DNA from: Ananas comosus
Lineage: Eukaryota; Streptophyta; Magnoliopsida; Poales; Bromeliaceae
Assembly: GCF_001540865.1 (NCBI RefSeq)
Contig: NC_033621.1
Coordinates: 1,893,439 to 1,957,438, forward strand
Direction of reading: 5' to 3'
Length of the DNA stretch: 64,000 nt
Each line of letters starts with the position of its first letter. Position 1 is the first letter of the stretch. Below, one piece after another: positions 63,648 through 64,000 of this stretch. The notes under the pieces were generated by a model. That model worked only from the letters and a program-made list of their open reading frames with translations, searched no databases and was not told the origin of the DNA. The translations under genes and the position numbers were made by a program.

Positions 63648-64000
63648 AAGAAACTCCTCTGCGCCTAAAACATTATCATCCTTCTAGTTGGTTTTTGAGA
63701 GATTTTGTTTTTGCATCGTTCCCTAATGTTTTGAAGAATAGTGAACTTTGTTTTGTTAAACAGCAACATTTTAAGCTATTTCGTATTTTAAATGATGTGT
63801 TCCGTTAATATGAATTAATGGACTGTTGTAGGTTCTTTTTCTTGGTTACTCTTGCTCGTACCCTTCTTTGACTGGTTGGTAAGATTTAATTCATGTTAAT
63901 GGTGGTGGTTTCTTTCTGCTGTTTTCCTCAGTAAACCAACGTGGTGGTTTTTAGGTTTTTTTTTTTAATTTTTCTCCTGCTTAAAACCTTTCGGTAATAC
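63648..64000 (+). other. RPS3 3' UTR and downstream DNA
   Basis: A T-rich 3' UTR probably ends within 150-250 bp of the stop. AATAAA-like signals are weak, with 'gaattaatgg' and 'ttaatatgaa' nearby. Nothing else is seen before the window ends. Confidence 0.5.

Overview
This is a plant nuclear DNA window: genes split by short AT-rich GT-AG introns, plant-specific transcription-factor families (GRF, R2R3-MYB, ELF4-like), plastid-targeted proteins, and many small transposons, microsatellites and poly-A/T tracts. The mix of very GC-rich coding exons (DABB gene, first exon of PEX10) and AT-rich neighbours points to a monocot. A pineapple-like genome is my best guess from the repeat style, but that is inference. 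Three single N bases (26936, 28505, 58972) mark places where the assembly is uncertain.

I reconstructed twelve genes by hand from splice sites and reading frame. In order they are: RNA polymerase III subunit RPC7-like (-, 4071-7194); plastid-type GNAT acetyltransferase (-, 9138-12535); RING-H2 finger protein with an unresolved start (-, about 13938-14336); MOB1 kinase activator (-, 16771-19118); growth-regulating factor with a miR396 site (+, 22892-24189); subgroup-5 (TT2/C1-like) R2R3-MYB (+, 30491-32281); two-domain DABB stress-response protein (-, 35899-36636); ELF4-like clock protein (+, 40041-40361) with a spliced upstream ORF; peroxin PEX10 (+, 45846-49850); atypical SDR/NmrA-like NAD(P)-binding protein (-, 50690-54416); spliceosomal SmG (+, 55672-57751); and 40S ribosomal protein uS3/RPS3 (+, 60882-63647). 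They are independent housekeeping and regulatory genes, not a functional cluster. The nearest thing to shared control is the telo-box (AAACCCTA) found in the leaders of GNAT, PEX10, SmG and RPS3.

The gene-poor stretches (1-4 kb, 13-16.7 kb, 19-22.8 kb, 24.2-30.4 kb, 32.3-35.9 kb, 36.6-40 kb, 40.4-45.8 kb) are filled with transposon relics. These include a 5'-truncated LINE with a perfect 12-bp target-site duplication, a SINE family whose 3' end resembles the LINE 3' end (one copy has a perfect 19-bp duplication, another lies in MYB intron 1), several long-TIR MITE families, and a probable copia LTR remnant carrying six near-palindromic ACCGGT-type motifs. The most striking element is a 1.9-kb non-autonomous Mutator-like transposon (58623-60543). 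It has about 180-bp TIRs, a perfect 9-bp target duplication, GC-rich internal cargo and large palindromic arrays of a roughly 20-bp repeat, and it sits about 340 bp upstream of the RPS3 start codon.

Exon coordinates come from reading the sequence without transcript support, so individual splice sites, especially first and last exons, could be off.
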